This document shows positions 24,467 through 35,600 of a stretch of DNA of 64,000 nt, piece by piece. Origin of the DNA: Roseomonas gilardii subsp. gilardii (lineage in GTDB: Bacteria; Pseudomonadota; Alphaproteobacteria; Acetobacterales; Acetobacteraceae). Where the stretch lies: positions 3,278,501-3,342,500 of the forward strand of contig NZ_CP095554.1 in NCBI RefSeq assembly GCF_023078375.1, read 5' to 3'. The stretch's first letter is position 1. Each line of letters starts with the position of its first letter. Position numbers and translations under genes: made by a program. Below the pieces are notes generated by a model. That model was not told where the DNA came from, did not search any database, and was given only the letters and a program-made list of their open reading frames with translations.

Positions 24467-26781
24467 CCCGGCCCGCCCGCAGCAGCGCCGCGAGGCGGTC
24501 CAGCCCCTCTTCCACCGCCGCCTGCCATTGTCCCGCCAGTTCCCGGGAGGCCGCCAGGAGTTCCGCGCGCAGGGCGGGGCTATCCCGGTATTCCGCCATC
24601 CAGCCCGCCACCGCCGCGGCGTCCCCGGCCTGTTGCGCCGGATGCCGCGCGCCGAGTCCGGCGAAGGCATGGCGCGTGCCGATCACCGGATGCCCCAGGC
24701 CGAGCGCCTCCACGGTCTTGATCTTCAGCCCCGTGCCGCCCTCGACCGGATTCACCACACAGTCCACCAGCCGGTAGAAGGCGCCCGCCTCCGCCACCGG
24801 CCCCATCGCGACCCCGGCGGAGCGGAATCCCCCCGCCACCCCCGCCTCCCCGGCCAGGAGCCAGGGAATCCCCGGATGGCGGGCCGCCAGCGCCCCGTCC
24901 AGCGCCGCCACGGCCTGGATGTTCCAGACATTGGCGCTCGCCAGCAGCCCGAACTCCCAGGCCGCCGGCCCCCTCCCCACCCCCGTGGCGCGGAGTGCCC
25001 CGCCGCCTGGGGTGGCGGCATGCCCGACCGTCAGCACCGCGCGCGCCCCGCTGGCGCAGCACCGTGCTTTCCTCGGGCTGGATGCCCAGCACCAGATCGG
25101 CCCGCGCCAGTCCCGCCTCCTCCTCGGCCAGTCCGGTCCAGAACCAGGACGGCGCCAGGCCCAGCCGCGCCGCCTCCCCCGCCCGCCCGCCGACGAGGTC
25201 ATGCGTGTCCAGCACGCGGAAGGCCCCCGGAACCGCCTCCAGCACCGCCGACATCCAGGTATAGGACGCGATCACCGCGTCGTAGCGCTCCCGCCGGTGC
25301 AGTGCCGCGACCGCCTCCACCGTTTCCGGCGGGCACCAGTCGTCCAGGGCCCAGCGGTCGGCATGGGCGGGGAAGCGCGCCGGGCGCCAGGGGATCGCAT
25401 GCCGCGCCATCCAGGGCGACGCCCCGGAGTGCGGCGCGGTGGCAGGCGCCGCCAGTTCCATCGGCAATCCGCGGCTGGCCATGGCCCCGGCCAGCCGGAA
25501 GATCCGGGCGGCATTTCCCGCCCACACGGGCTCGGGTGAAAGGGGTGAGACCAGCAGGATGCGCGGAGGAGTGCCACACGGCACCGCCGGCCGTGCGAGA
25601 GGTCCAGGCAGGGCCAGGGGCGGCGGCGCGGCGCGGAAATCCTCGATCACGGCGCGATAGGCCCGCGCCACCGCCTCCGGCGAAAGCACCGTATGGGCGA
25701 AAAGCCGCGCCCGCTCTCCGATCGCGTCGCGCAGCCCCGGCTCGCGGCTCAGCGCCGCCAGGGCCGCCACCATCGCGCGCTGCGGCGCCAGGGCGGGCAC
25801 GGCCAGCACCACGTCGCGCGGCAGTTCGGCATAGGCCCCCGTGTCGGACACCAGCGCGCAGCGCCCCGCCGCCAGGGCCCGCGCCAGGGTGCCGGAACTC
25901 TCTCCCACCGAGGGCGCGCGCAGATTGGCCAGAACATCGCAGGCGGCGACATGGAGGCCGAGTTGCGTCTCGTCCAGGAATCCGGTGACACGCAGCCGCC
26001 CCTGCGCCCGCAGCCGCTCCACCACCGGGCCAGGCGGGCCGGTCACCGCCTCGTCCCATTCCCCGGCATGGAGCCAGAGCAGGCCCGGACGGCGCGGCGC
26101 CAGCGCGGCCACGGCCTCCGCCACCCAGCCGAGGCGCTTGGCGCGGGACGCGAAGCCGGCGGTGAGGAGCAGGAAGGCATCCCCCGGCAGGCCCAGCGCG
26201 GCGCGCGCCGCCTCCCGGTCCGAGGGGCCGGGCAAGGCCAGATGCGGGATGACCGCGCAGCGCAGGGCCAGTTCCGGGCAGCGCTGCCGCAAGAGCCCTT
26301 CCGCATGGCGCGAATGCACCACCACGGCCCTCGCCCCCTGCAGGGCGGGCCGCAGCAGGTCCAGGGCCGAAGCCGCCGCGCCGGGCATCCGCCCCTGCTC
26401 CAGCCAGGGCTTCCCCAGCCCGTCCCACAGCGCCGGACAGGCCTCCCGGATCTCCGCTCGTGGCAATGCCAGCCCCGCAGGCACGGCGAGGGTCATGTCA
26501 TGCAGCGTCACCACCCCCGGCACCCGCCGCAGTGCGCGCAGCACGAAGGCATGGCCGGGATTGTTGCCGAGCTGGTGCAGTGCCCGCGCCCCGGCCGGAA
26601 CGGCGGCCCCGGCGGCCTCCTCCGATTCGCGGATGTCGCAGTCATAGGAACCGGACAGGGCATCGGTCAGGGCCCGGGCATAATCGGCGATCCCGTTCCG
26701 CATCGGCGGCATCGGGGAGAAGACGTGCAGCCTGGGACGCAGAAGCCTGATCTCCCAACTGAAAGGGGCTCTCTCGCCCAA
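24432..26781 (-). pseudogene. Two-domain glycosyltransferase (GT4-like), single-base frameshift
   Basis: The first ~430 residues form a GT-B glycosyltransferase (HVFSPMPPMRNGIADYARAL at the N-terminus, VTGFLDE and a GESSGTLARALA donor-binding motif). A second GT-B unit follows, starting RILLVSPLSPEPVWAGNA. The frame fails at VLRQRGARG; the correct continuation ARAVLTVGHAATPGGG...NPVEGGTGLKIKTVEALG lies one base out of phase. One extra base in the C4 run at 25046-25049 accounts for it, so the intended protein is about 783 residues ending at 24432. It is divergent from an unknown gene and overlaps the EAL gene. Start TTG 26781 is tentative. Probably a surface-glycan enzyme; substrate unknown. 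Confidence 0.85.
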
Positions 26782-26885
26782 TGGTTGATGAAGGATTAAC
26801 TTCTCAAGAGGATTGCGTCACGCCCATGCCCGCCCATCCCGTGGAGGTAGCGGGACATCGTGCCGGAACAGGAGAGGAAGACGTT

Positions 26886-28175
26886 TTGACGGAAAGGCCG
26901 ACGCCCCCGGCATTCGAACATGCGGGGCTGGAGACGGGCCTCCTGCGCCTGCGCTGCGTGGCGCCGGGCCGGCTGGAAGAGCCCCTGGCCGCCTGGCTGG
27001 GCGGCATGGAGGCCGGCCGCGCCGAGGCCCCGGCGGTCCCCGGGGAGTTCCAGCCCGGCGACCTGCTCACGCTCCGCATCGGCCGCCTGCCCTGTGCCCC
27101 GCCCGGCGACATGCTGCGCTTCGCCCAGCCCGGCGGCGACGGGGATCTGGCACCGCCCCTCGCCCTGGCGGACGGCCGCGTGGCCTGGACCCTGCTCGGC
27201 CCGGGAGAGCCGGTGGTGGAGGCACTGGAGGCACGCCAGGGCGTGCTGCATGGCCGCCTGGTGAACGCCGTGAACGGGGTCTTCGCCCCTCCCCTTTCCG
27301 CGCGGGTGAACGGTGCCCTACCGCGCGCCATGGTGGCGGAGCCGCCCCGCCCCCGCCCCGACGGCGCCTCGGTGATCCGCTTCGCCCTGTCGCTGCGGCC
27401 GGAGGAGATCGGCGAGGCGGGGCTGAGCGTGGAGATCCGGGCCGAAGGCGTGGAGGTGCCCCTGGCCCGGTGGGCACTGGCGCCGGTCGCGCTCCAGGAG
27501 GCCGAGACCCTGGCCGGCCTCGCGGCGCGGCTGCGGCGGCTGGAACAGGCCAGCACCCTCCAGGCCGCGCGGCTGCGGCTGGACCTCGACCATGGCTTCG
27601 CCACGCGCGACGCCCGCTTCGAGGCTTTCGTGGAGCATGTGATGGGCCTGATCGCCGGCGCCGGCCCGGCAGGCGGGCGGATCGGCGCGCCCGATGACAG
27701 GCTGGAGGCCCTGCTCACCCCCCTGCGCGCCCTGCTCGACGAGGCGACGCCGCCCCCGGCTGCGCTGCCGGCGGAACGGCGCCTCGGCCCCGGCGACGGT
27801 GCCTTCACCCTGGGCTGGCACCCGCCCGAGGAAGCCTTCCGCTGGATGGGGCCGAGCGGCATGGTCGAGAATCCGGACCCCTGGCGCCCGGTGCGCGCGG
27901 TGCGGCTGCGGGTGGCCCAGGTCTATGGCAGCGACCGGCCCCGCCTCCTGGCCAGCCTTGATGCCCGCCACGCGCCGCTGCGCCTGCAAGCCGTGGAAGG
28001 CGGGACGGAGGTTCTGATCGAGCCGGAGGAGGCGCTGGCCTTCGACGTGCTGCGCCTCGACAGCCTCACCCATGGCAGCCCGGCGCGCGAGGGCCGGGGC
28101 GACGACACGCGGGAACTCTCGCTGGCCGTGGCGGAAGTGGTCTTCCTCTATGCCGGGGATGGCGGCGGGCCTTGA
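26886..28175 (+). CDS. Unknown protein divergent from the glycosyltransferase
   Basis: A 429-residue protein I do not recognise. It has no signal peptide and no transmembrane helix. The C-terminal ~130 residues (GWHPPEEAFRWMGPSG, LLASLDARHAPLRLQAVEGG, ALAFDVLRLDS) look like a beta-sandwich of the kind attached to glycosyltransferases and sugar-binding proteins, and a short coiled-coil stretch lies in the middle (LAARLRRLEQASTLQAARLR). The TTG at 26886 is preferred because AGGAGAGGAAG precedes it at good spacing; ATG 26826 lacks that. Its position suggests a role with the glycosyltransferase in surface-glycan synthesis. Confidence 0.65.
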   Translation: MTERPTPPAFEHAGLETGLLRLRCVAPGRLEEPLAAWLGGMEAGRAEAPAVPGEFQPGDLLTLRIGRLPCAPPGDMLRFAQPGGDGDLAPPLALADGRVAWTLLGPGEPVVEALEARQGVLHGRLVNAVNGVFAPPLSARVNGALPRAMVAEPPRPRPDGASVIRFALSLRPEEIGEAGLSVEIRAEGVEVPLARWALAPVALQEAETLAGLAARLRRLEQASTLQAARLRLDLDHGFATRDARFEAFVEHVMGLIAGAGPAGGRIGAPDDRLEALLTPLRALLDEATPPPAALPAERRLGPGDGAFTLGWHPPEEAFRWMGPSGMVENPDPWRPVRAVRLRVAQVYGSDRPRLLASLDARHAPLRLQAVEGGTEVLIEPEEALAFDVLRLDSLTHGSPAREGRGDDTRELSLAVAEVVFLYAGDGGGP

Positions 28176-28200
28176 CCCGCCGCCTCCGGAGCCCGGCGGC

Positions 28201-29490
<1,290 letters not shown>

Positions 29491-29492
29491 GT

Positions 29493-30671
29493 TCAGTCCT
29501 TTCCGGAAGTCGACGCGCTTGCGTCGGTGCGTAAATCGGCGAGCGGCACGGCCTCCCGGCCGCGCAGGATATGGGAACAGCGCAGGCGGCGCGGATCATC
29601 ATCCCGCGACAGCGCCTGCACCGTGACGAAGCCCTTCGCGCGCAGCGCGGCCCCGGCGGCGGGATCGGCCGCCACGGGCAGGAAGACCCGGTCCGGCTCC
29701 GCCCGGCGCGGCGCGGCGCGCAGCACGGCATCCGGATAGAGCGTCAGCCCCGTCGCGGGCTCCTCCCCCGACATGTACCGCCCGCCCCGTGCCATCTCGC
29801 CGGTGCGGCCCGGGCCGAAGATCGTATAGGCCACCCCGGTGTGATAGCGCAGGCCGCGGAATTCCACCGGGTCCAGCGTGATGCGCAGCGCCGGCGCCCG
29901 CACGCGGATGGCGGCGATCACCGCCTTGGCATTGTCGGCGATGGCGCGTGCCTGCGGCGGCAGGGCGGCGGCCTCCAGCGCCGCCAGCGCGGCATCGGCG
30001 GGCCCCGCGGCGGCCAGCAGCCCGGGCAGGAACACGGCCGGCGGCCCGGCCTGCTCGGCCAGGGCGGTCACGGCGGCGGCATCCTTGCGGTCCAGCGCCC
30101 GCGCCAGGGCCTGCCGCGCCTCGCCCGTCAGCCCGGCGGCATCCAGCAGCGCCGGGGACATGGCGGGCAGCGTGATATCCAGCGCGACATTCTCCACCCC
30201 CACCTTCGCCAGCGCCTCGACGCCCACCAGCGCCACCTCGGCATCGGCGGCGGCGCAGTCGATGCCGATCAGCTCGATCCCCGCCTGCGGCAACTGCCGC
30301 TCCGGCGCGATCTGGGAGCCGCGCACCCGCAGCACCTGGCCGGAATAGGACAGCCGCAGCGGCCGCTCCACCCCGCGCAGCCGGGTCGCGGCCAGCCGCG
30401 CCACCTGCGGCGTCATGTCGGCGCGCAGCCCCATCATGCGCTGGCTCACCGGGTCCATCAGGCGGAAGGTCTGTTCCGCCACGGCGGCGCCGGAGCCGGC
30501 CAGCAGCCCTTCCTCGAATTCCAGCAGCGGCGGCTTCACCCGCTCATAGCCATGCGCGGCGAAGACGGCGAGCATCGCCTCCACCAGCTCGGCCTCGCGG
30601 GCGGCGTCGGGGGGGAGCAGGTCGGACAGGCCCGCCGGCAGCAGGGCGGGGTTGGGACTGTCGGAAGGCAT
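29493..30671 (-). CDS. hisZ: ATP phosphoribosyltransferase regulatory subunit HisZ
   Basis: A 392-residue class II aminoacyl-tRNA-synthetase-like protein. The N-terminal [12 protein letters not shown] and [13 protein letters not shown], the [17 protein letters not shown] motif-2-like region and the loss of the HisRS anticodon domain identify HisZ, the regulatory partner of the short form of HisG. Its presence predicts a short HisG elsewhere. Downstream purA starts after two bases. An upstream lipoprotein gene is divergent across 112 bp. Confidence 0.93.
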   Translation of the reverse strand: MPSDSPNPALLPAGLSDLLPPDAAREAELVEAMLAVFAAHGYERVKPPLLEFEEGLLAGSGAAVAEQTFRLMDPVSQRMMGLRADMTPQVARLAATRLRGVERPLRLSYSGQVLRVRGSQIAPERQLPQAGIELIGIDCAAADAEVALVGVEALAKVGVENVALDITLPAMSPALLDAAGLTGEARQALARALDRKDAAAVTALAEQAGPPAVFLPGLLAAAGPADAALAALEAAALPPQARAIADNAKAVIAAIRVRAPALRITLDPVEFRGLRYHTGVAYTIFGPGRTGEMARGGRYMSGEEPATGLTLYPDAVLRAAPRRAEPDRVFLPVAADPAAGAALRAKGFVTVQALSRDDDPRRLRCSHILRGREAVPLADLRTDASASTSGKD

Positions 30672-30783
30672 CTCGTCTCGCGGTCTCGTGCGGCATGAAA
30701 AGCGCGCGCGGCTGTGTGGCAGTCTGTACGGTGAACGGCAAGGCCGGAGAACCGTTCACATCCGGCATCCACGAAGGTCTGCC

Positions 30784-31347
30784 ATGAAAAGGCCAGCCGC
30801 TCTTCTCCTCGTCCCCCTGCTGCTCGCCCTCCCCCTGGGCGCCTGCACCACGCCCCAGCCCGGCCCGGACGTGTCGGGCTGGGGCGACCCCTTCACCCTC
30901 GGCGCGCAGAACGCGCTGGAGGATTTCGGCCATACCGCCGGGATGGAAGGGCGGCTGGACAAGTCGCTCTTCGCCGCGCTGCGCATCGAGCAGCTCGCCG
31001 AGGCGGCCCAGAGCGACCCGATCTGGCAGACGGGCCGGATCTCCACCCTCCAGCCGCAACTGCTGATGGCCCGCCGCCAGATGCGGCAGGCCGCCGGCAT
31101 CGCCAAGAACGCCCCGCCCCGCCCGGTCCAGCTCGGCCTCTACCGCGCCCTCCAGGCTTCCCAGGCCGGCGACATGGCACGCGCCCAGGCGGCACTCACC
31201 GGCCCGGCCTTCCCGCTCGGTGGCGCCACCACGCTGCAACGGCTGCAGCACCTGCCCCGCCTGCCGCTGGTGGACCAGGCGGCCGCGCAGACCGCCCTGG
31301 TGGCCAGCAGCCCGGGCGGCCGCAGCAATTCCGGCCTGCCCTTCTGA
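30784..31347 (+). CDS. Putative lipoprotein of unknown function
   Basis: A 187-residue protein with a lipoprotein signal peptide: hydrophobic LLLVPLLLALPLGAC with lipobox LGAC (C21), so it should be lipid-anchored in the envelope. The mature domain is Ala/Gln-rich, mostly helical, with no motif I can name. ATG 30784 is chosen for the signal peptide. It converges on serC and is divergent from hisZ; neither neighbour suggests a function. Confidence 0.75.
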   Translation: MKRPAALLLVPLLLALPLGACTTPQPGPDVSGWGDPFTLGAQNALEDFGHTAGMEGRLDKSLFAALRIEQLAEAAQSDPIWQTGRISTLQPQLLMARRQMRQAAGIAKNAPPRPVQLGLYRALQASQAGDMARAQAALTGPAFPLGGATTLQRLQHLPRLPLVDQAAAQTALVASSPGGRSNSGLPF

Positions 31348-31365
31348 CGGCAGGCCAGCCGGGCC

Positions 31366-32538
31366 TCAGCCCGCGAAGCGCGCTCTGGTCTCGGCATAGG
31401 CCCAGTCGAGCCAGGGCAGCAGCGCCTCGATATCGGCCGTCTCCACCGTGGCGCCGCCCCAGATCCGCACCCCCGGCGGCGCGTCGCGATAGGGGGCGAG
31501 GTCGAAGCCCGCTCCCTCCGCCTCGACCAGCCCGGTCAGCAGCTTCGCCGCCTTGCCCTGCGCCTCGGCATCGAGCGCGGTGAACCAGGGCGCCACGACG
31601 CGCAGGCAGATCGAGGTCGAGGAGCGCGTGGCCGGGTCCTCGGCCAGGAACTCCACCCAGTCGCGCCCCTCCACCCAGCGCGCGACGGCGGCGAGGTTCG
31701 CCTGCGACCGCGCCACCAGCCCCGGCAGCCCGCCCACGGACTCCGCCCAGCGCAGCCCGTCCAGCGCATCCTCGACGCAGAGCATGGAGGGCGTGTTGAT
31801 CGTATCCCCGGCGAAGATGCCCTCGATCGGCTTGCCGCCCTTGGCGAGGCGGAAGACCTTCGGCAGCGGCCGGTCGGGCGTGAAGGCCGCCAGCCGCTCC
31901 ACGGCGCGGGGCGAGAGCGCCAGCATCCCATGCGCCGCCTCGCCGCCCAGGACCTTCTGCCAGGACCAGGTCACCACATCGAGCCGGTCCCAGGGCAGTT
32001 CCATGGCGAAGGCCGCCGAGGTGGCGTCGCAGATCGCCAGCCCCTCGCGGTCCGGCGCGATCCAGCCCCCGTCCGGCACCCGCACGCCGGAGGTCGTGCC
32101 GTTCCAGACGAAGACCACGTCCCGCGCCCAGTCCACGGCGCCAAGATCCGGCAACCGCCCATAGGGCGCCTTCAGCACCCGCGCATCCGGCAGGCGGAGC
32201 TGCGCGACGATGTCGTTGGCCCATTCGCCGGAGAAGGATTCCCAGCTCAGCACGTCCACGCCCCGCGCGCCCAGCAGCGACCAGAGCGCCATCTCCACCG
32301 CCCCGGTGTCGGAGGCCGGCACGATGCCCAGCCGCCAGCCCTCGGGCATGCCCAGCACGGCCCGCGACCGCTCGATCACCTCGGCCAGCCGCGCCTTGGG
32401 CCCCTTCGCGCGATGGCTGCGCCCGACCATGGCCCCGGCCAGCACCTCCGGCGACCAGCCGGGCCGCTTGGCGCAGGGGCCGGAGGAGAAACAGGGATTG
32501 CTCGGGCGGAGATTCGGCTTGTCGTTCGCGGCGGGCAT
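31366..32538 (-). CDS. serC: Phosphoserine aminotransferase
   Basis: A 390-residue PLP aminotransferase of the alphaproteobacterial SerC type ([16 protein letters not shown] at the N-terminus; [15 protein letters not shown] with the Schiff-base lysine; [12 protein letters not shown]). It converts 3-phosphohydroxypyruvate to phosphoserine in serine synthesis. ATG 32538 gives the expected N-terminus; longer frames upstream are not conserved. In many relatives serA follows serC, but here the next gene is the convergent lipoprotein. The upstream leader may be a conserved RNA element (see that entry). Confidence 0.93.
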   Translation of the reverse strand: MPAANDKPNLRPSNPCFSSGPCAKRPGWSPEVLAGAMVGRSHRAKGPKARLAEVIERSRAVLGMPEGWRLGIVPASDTGAVEMALWSLLGARGVDVLSWESFSGEWANDIVAQLRLPDARVLKAPYGRLPDLGAVDWARDVVFVWNGTTSGVRVPDGGWIAPDREGLAICDATSAAFAMELPWDRLDVVTWSWQKVLGGEAAHGMLALSPRAVERLAAFTPDRPLPKVFRLAKGGKPIEGIFAGDTINTPSMLCVEDALDGLRWAESVGGLPGLVARSQANLAAVARWVEGRDWVEFLAEDPATRSSTSICLRVVAPWFTALDAEAQGKAAKLLTGLVEAEGAGFDLAPYRDAPPGVRIWGGATVETADIEALLPWLDWAYAETRARFAG

Positions 32539-32640
32539 CGGCGTGCGGTCTTCCCAGTCGGTGCTTCCCGCCGGTGGAGACGGTGGACCCGGCCCCCGGC
32601 CCTTGCGGGAAGGCCAGAGGGTTACGCCGCCACCGGGCCG
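32539..32640 (-). ncRNA. Candidate cis-regulatory leader of serC
   Basis: The 100 bases before serC on the minus strand contain two G/C-rich hairpin candidates: GGCCTT/AAGGGCC around 32606-32623, and a region with GTCCACCGTCTCCACC and GGGAAGCACCGACTGGG just upstream of the start. Alphaproteobacteria carry a described serC RNA motif in this position. I cannot verify the match without the covariance model, so this is a candidate. Confidence 0.35.
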
Positions 32641-32896
32641 CCAGGCAAGGACGCGGCCGGGCGATGCGCTCCCGCCCTGCGGTTGGGCACGGCGCAGCAT
32701 GGCGCCCGGTGCATGCCCGCCCCTCACCCGCCACCGAGCAACCGAACCCTGCCGGCCGGCATTGTTCCACACCCGCAGCCATCCTGCGCGTCCCCTTGCG
32801 GAACACCGCGCCGCCTTCCTTGATCGGCGCGCCGCTTGCCGGGATCGCGGAGGGCACCGCATACCTGCCCCACCGTAACGGAGCGTTTCCACGCGC
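32641..32896. other. Intergenic region between serC leader and AI-2E permease
   Basis: With the leader, this forms a 358-bp gap between divergent genes. It is G+C-rich and holds no credible open frame or strong inverted repeat. It should contain the promoters for both neighbours, but I see no clear -35/-10 pair. Confidence 0.5.
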
Positions 32897-33964
32897 ATGA
32901 CCCGCTCGACCCTCTCGATCACCGTCCTGCTCATCGCCTTCGCGCTGATGTGCTGGCTGGTGCCCAATGCGCTCCTGATCGGCTTCGCCGGCGCCATCCT
33001 CGCGGTGGGGCTGCGTGCCCTGGCCGGGCCCATCGTGGTGAAGACGGGACTCGGCGGCGGCTGGGCCGTGCTGCTGGTGGCCGTGCTCGTCGTCCTCGTG
33101 CTCGGCCTGGGCGTCTGGGCCTCGATCAAGCCGCTCTCCGCCCAGATCCAGCTCTTCGCCCAGTCCGCCCCCCAGGCCCTGCGCTCGCTGCAGGACCATC
33201 TGTCCGACTTCCCCTGGATCCAGCAGCAGATCGAGCATTTCCAGCCGGAGCGGGTGATCTCCGCGGTCGGCGACCAGGCGGCCGGCATGGCGGCCATGGG
33301 CATCACCGGCACGCTGGGCGGCCTCGCCAACATCGTGCTGATCGTGCTGCTGGCGCTCTACCTCGCCTCGGAGCCCTCGCTCTACCGCCGCGGCTTCGCC
33401 GCCCTGCTCTCGCCCGACCTGCGGCCGGACGGGATGCATGTGCTCGACGCCGCCGGCGGCGCGCTGCGCGGCTGGCTGCTCGGCGCCCTCTGCGCCATGG
33501 TCTTCAACGGCGTGCTGATCTGGCTGGGCCTCTGGGCGCTGGGCGTGCCGCTTTCCCCCCTGCTTGGTGCCATCGCCGGGCTGACCAGCTTCGTGCCCTA
33601 TATCGGCGCCATCGCGGCCGCCCTGCCGGCGGCGCTGATGGCTCTGGGCAAGGACTCCTCCCTCGTGCCCTGGGCGCTCGGCGTCTACTTCCTGGTGCAG
33701 ATGCTGGAGGGCAACGTCCTGACCCCCATCGTGCAGAAGCAGACCGCCGACCTGCCGCCCGCCTTGCTGCTGCTGTCGCAGACGGTCATGGGAACGGTGG
33801 CGGGGCTGCTCGGCGTGGTGCTGGCCGCTCCGATCCTGGCCGTGGCGATGACGGTGGTGCAGGCATCCTACATCAGGCTCCGCCTGGAGGACCGCGAGGA
33901 TGCGGAGGCGGTGCAGGCCGAAGGCCGGGCTCAGCCCGGCAGCGGCAGCTCCATCCGGCCGTAG
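32897..33964 (+). CDS. AI-2E family transporter
   Basis: A 355-residue inner-membrane protein with about eight helices. The central amphipathic stretch ([19 protein letters not shown]) and the C-terminal motif [18 protein letters not shown] are diagnostic of the PerM/AI-2E family, originally named after TqsA of E. coli. Family members include autoinducer exporters and sodium/proton antiporters, so the substrate here is open. The last 34 bp overlap the convergent PhzF gene. A quorum-signalling role is not supported by any neighbour. Confidence 0.87.
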   Translation: MTRSTLSITVLLIAFALMCWLVPNALLIGFAGAILAVGLRALAGPIVVKTGLGGGWAVLLVAVLVVLVLGLGVWASIKPLSAQIQLFAQSAPQALRSLQDHLSDFPWIQQQIEHFQPERVISAVGDQAAGMAAMGITGTLGGLANIVLIVLLALYLASEPSLYRRGFAALLSPDLRPDGMHVLDAAGGALRGWLLGALCAMVFNGVLIWLGLWALGVPLSPLLGAIAGLTSFVPYIGAIAAALPAALMALGKDSSLVPWALGVYFLVQMLEGNVLTPIVQKQTADLPPALLLLSQTVMGTVAGLLGVVLAAPILAVAMTVVQASYIRLRLEDREDAEAVQAEGRAQPGSGSSIRP

Positions 33965-34752
33965 AGCACCGCCTTCCCGCCCAGCAGGGCACGGGCCTGC
34001 CCATCAGGCCCGTCCCGCAGCTCGCACCAGAGCGTGCCGCCGCGCCGGCTGGCCTGGCGGCAGACCAGCTTCCGCCGCCCCAGCCGCCCCGCCCAGAAGG
34101 GCAGGAGCTGGGTATGCGCCACGCCGGTCACCGGGTCCTCCGGCACGCCGACGCTGGCCGCGAAGAAGCGGGAGACCACGTCATGCACTCCGTCATCCCC
34201 GGGGGCGGTGGCGATCACCCGCGCCGGGGTGGCACCCCCGCCACCCAGCGCGGCGATGCGCCCGTGATCCGGCTGCAGGCGCCGCACCTCCTCCGCCGTG
34301 TCGAAGACGCAGAGCCAGTCGCGCGAGCGCCAGACCTCGCGCGGCGCGGCGCCCAGCGCCTCGGCGAGCCCGGCGGGCGGCTCCGCGCGGACCGCGTCGC
34401 GGGCCGGGAAGTCCAGCACGTAGAGATCCCCGTCCCGCTCCACCCCCAGCATCCCCGACAGGGTGCGGAAGTGCAGCGGCCCGTCCACGCCGAGTTCCGT
34501 GGCCAGCACATGCGCCGTCGCCAGCGTGGCATGGCCGCAAAGCTCCACCTCCATCGCCGGGGTGAACCAGCGCAGGTGCCACTGCCCGACCCCGTCCGGG
34601 ATCAGGAAGGCCGTCTCGCTCAGATTGTGCTCGGCCGCCATGGCCTGCATCACCCGGTCCGGCAGCCAGGTCTCCAGCGGCACCACCGCCGCCGGATTGC
34701 CCTCGAAGACCCGCTCGGCGAAGGCATCCACGAAGAAGGCATGCAGCATCAT
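33931..34752 (-). CDS. PhzF-family isomerase
   Basis: A 273-residue PhzF/diaminopimelate-epimerase-fold protein. AFAERVFEGNPAAVV and NLSETAFL, with the conserved Glu, are typical, as are CGHATLATAHVL and the mirrored second half (GVPEDPVTGVAHTQLLP). Members isomerise small metabolites; no phenazine genes are nearby, so the substrate is unknown. The start ATG at 34752 overlaps the thiD stop by four bases (ATGA), so it is coupled to thiD and glmM. Confidence 0.88.
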   Translation of the reverse strand: MMLHAFFVDAFAERVFEGNPAAVVPLETWLPDRVMQAMAAEHNLSETAFLIPDGVGQWHLRWFTPAMEVELCGHATLATAHVLATELGVDGPLHFRTLSGMLGVERDGDLYVLDFPARDAVRAEPPAGLAEALGAAPREVWRSRDWLCVFDTAEEVRRLQPDHGRIAALGGGGATPARVIATAPGDDGVHDVVSRFFAASVGVPEDPVTGVAHTQLLPFWAGRLGRRKLVCRQASRRGGTLWCELRDGPDGQARALLGGKAVLYGRMELPLPG

Positions 34753-35600
34753 CGGGGCGAATCCTCGCAAGGGGGCGACTCCTCCCGGGACAGGGCCTCG
34801 ACCCGCGCCGGGTCCACCGTCACCCCGTGGTCCAGCGGCCCATGCCCCTTGCCGAAGCCCGGCGCGTTCCGGATCGCCGCCCGCACATAGGCCCGGCCCC
34901 GCGCCACCGAATCCCGCAGCGTCAGCCCCTGAGCCACCCCCGTCGCGATGGCGCTGGCCAGGGTGCAGCCCGTGCCATGGGTATGCACCGTGTCGATATG
35001 CGCGCTCTCGAAGACCTCCTCGCCCTCCGGCGTGGCCAGCAGGTCATGGAGCCGCTCGCCCGGCAGGTGCCCGCCCTTCAGCAGCACCGCCGGCACGCCC
35101 AGCGCCAGGATCGCCGCCGCCGCCGCCCGCATCCCGTCCAGATCGCGGATCGCCCCTCCCGCCAGCACCTCGGCCTCGGGGATGTTCGGCGTGACCACCG
35201 TGGCCAGGGGCAGCAGCCGCCGCTTCAGCGCCGCCACCGCCTCCTCCGCCAGCAGGCGGGAGCCGCCCTTGGCCACCATCACCGGGTCCAGCACCAGCGG
35301 GATGCCGCGCCCGTCCCGCTCCAGCGCCGCCGCCACGGTGCCGATGGTGGCGCTGTCGCCCAGCATGCCGGTCTTCACCGCATCGGCGCCGATATCGGCG
35401 AGGCTGAGCGCGACCTGCTGCGCGATGAAATCCTGCGGCACCGGATGCACGGCATGGACGCCCAGCGTGTCCTGCGCCGTCAGCGCCGTGATCGCCGTGG
35501 CGGCATAGCCGCCGAGCGCGGTGACCGCCTTGATATCCGCCTGGATGCCGGCGCCGCCGCCGGAATCCGATCCGGCGATGATGAGAACCCGCCCCTTCAT
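34749..35600 (-). CDS. thiD: Hydroxymethylpyrimidine (phospho)kinase
   Basis: A 283-residue Thi[18 protein letters not shown] binds the pyrimidine substrate, KTGMLGD and DPVMVAKGG are family motifs, and [12 protein letters not shown] is the anion hole with the catalytic Cys/Asp region. It phosphorylates HMP and HMP-P for thiamine synthesis. Its start overlaps the glmM stop by four bases. thiE, the next step, is in a separate unit at 59.8 kb. Confidence 0.94.
   Translation of the reverse strand: MKGRVLIIAGSDSGGGAGIQADIKAVTALGGYAATAITALTAQDTLGVHAVHPVPQDFIAQQVALSLADIGADAVKTGMLGDSATIGTVAAALERDGRGIPLVLDPVMVAKGGSRLLAEEAVAALKRRLLPLATVVTPNIPEAEVLAGGAIRDLDGMRAAAAAILALGVPAVLLKGGHLPGERLHDLLATPEGEEVFESAHIDTVHTHGTGCTLASAIATGVAQGLTLRDSVARGRAYVRAAIRNAPGFGKGHGPLDHGVTVDPARVEALSREESPPCEDSPR

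Noticed and set aside
31196-33439. Very long leftward frames over serC and upstream
   Set aside because: Only the part from 32538 down matches SerC; the rest is non-conserved high-G+C open frame.
32897-33964. A quorum-sensing system based on the AI-2E permease
   Set aside because: The family is broad and no LuxS, receptor or regulator gene is near.
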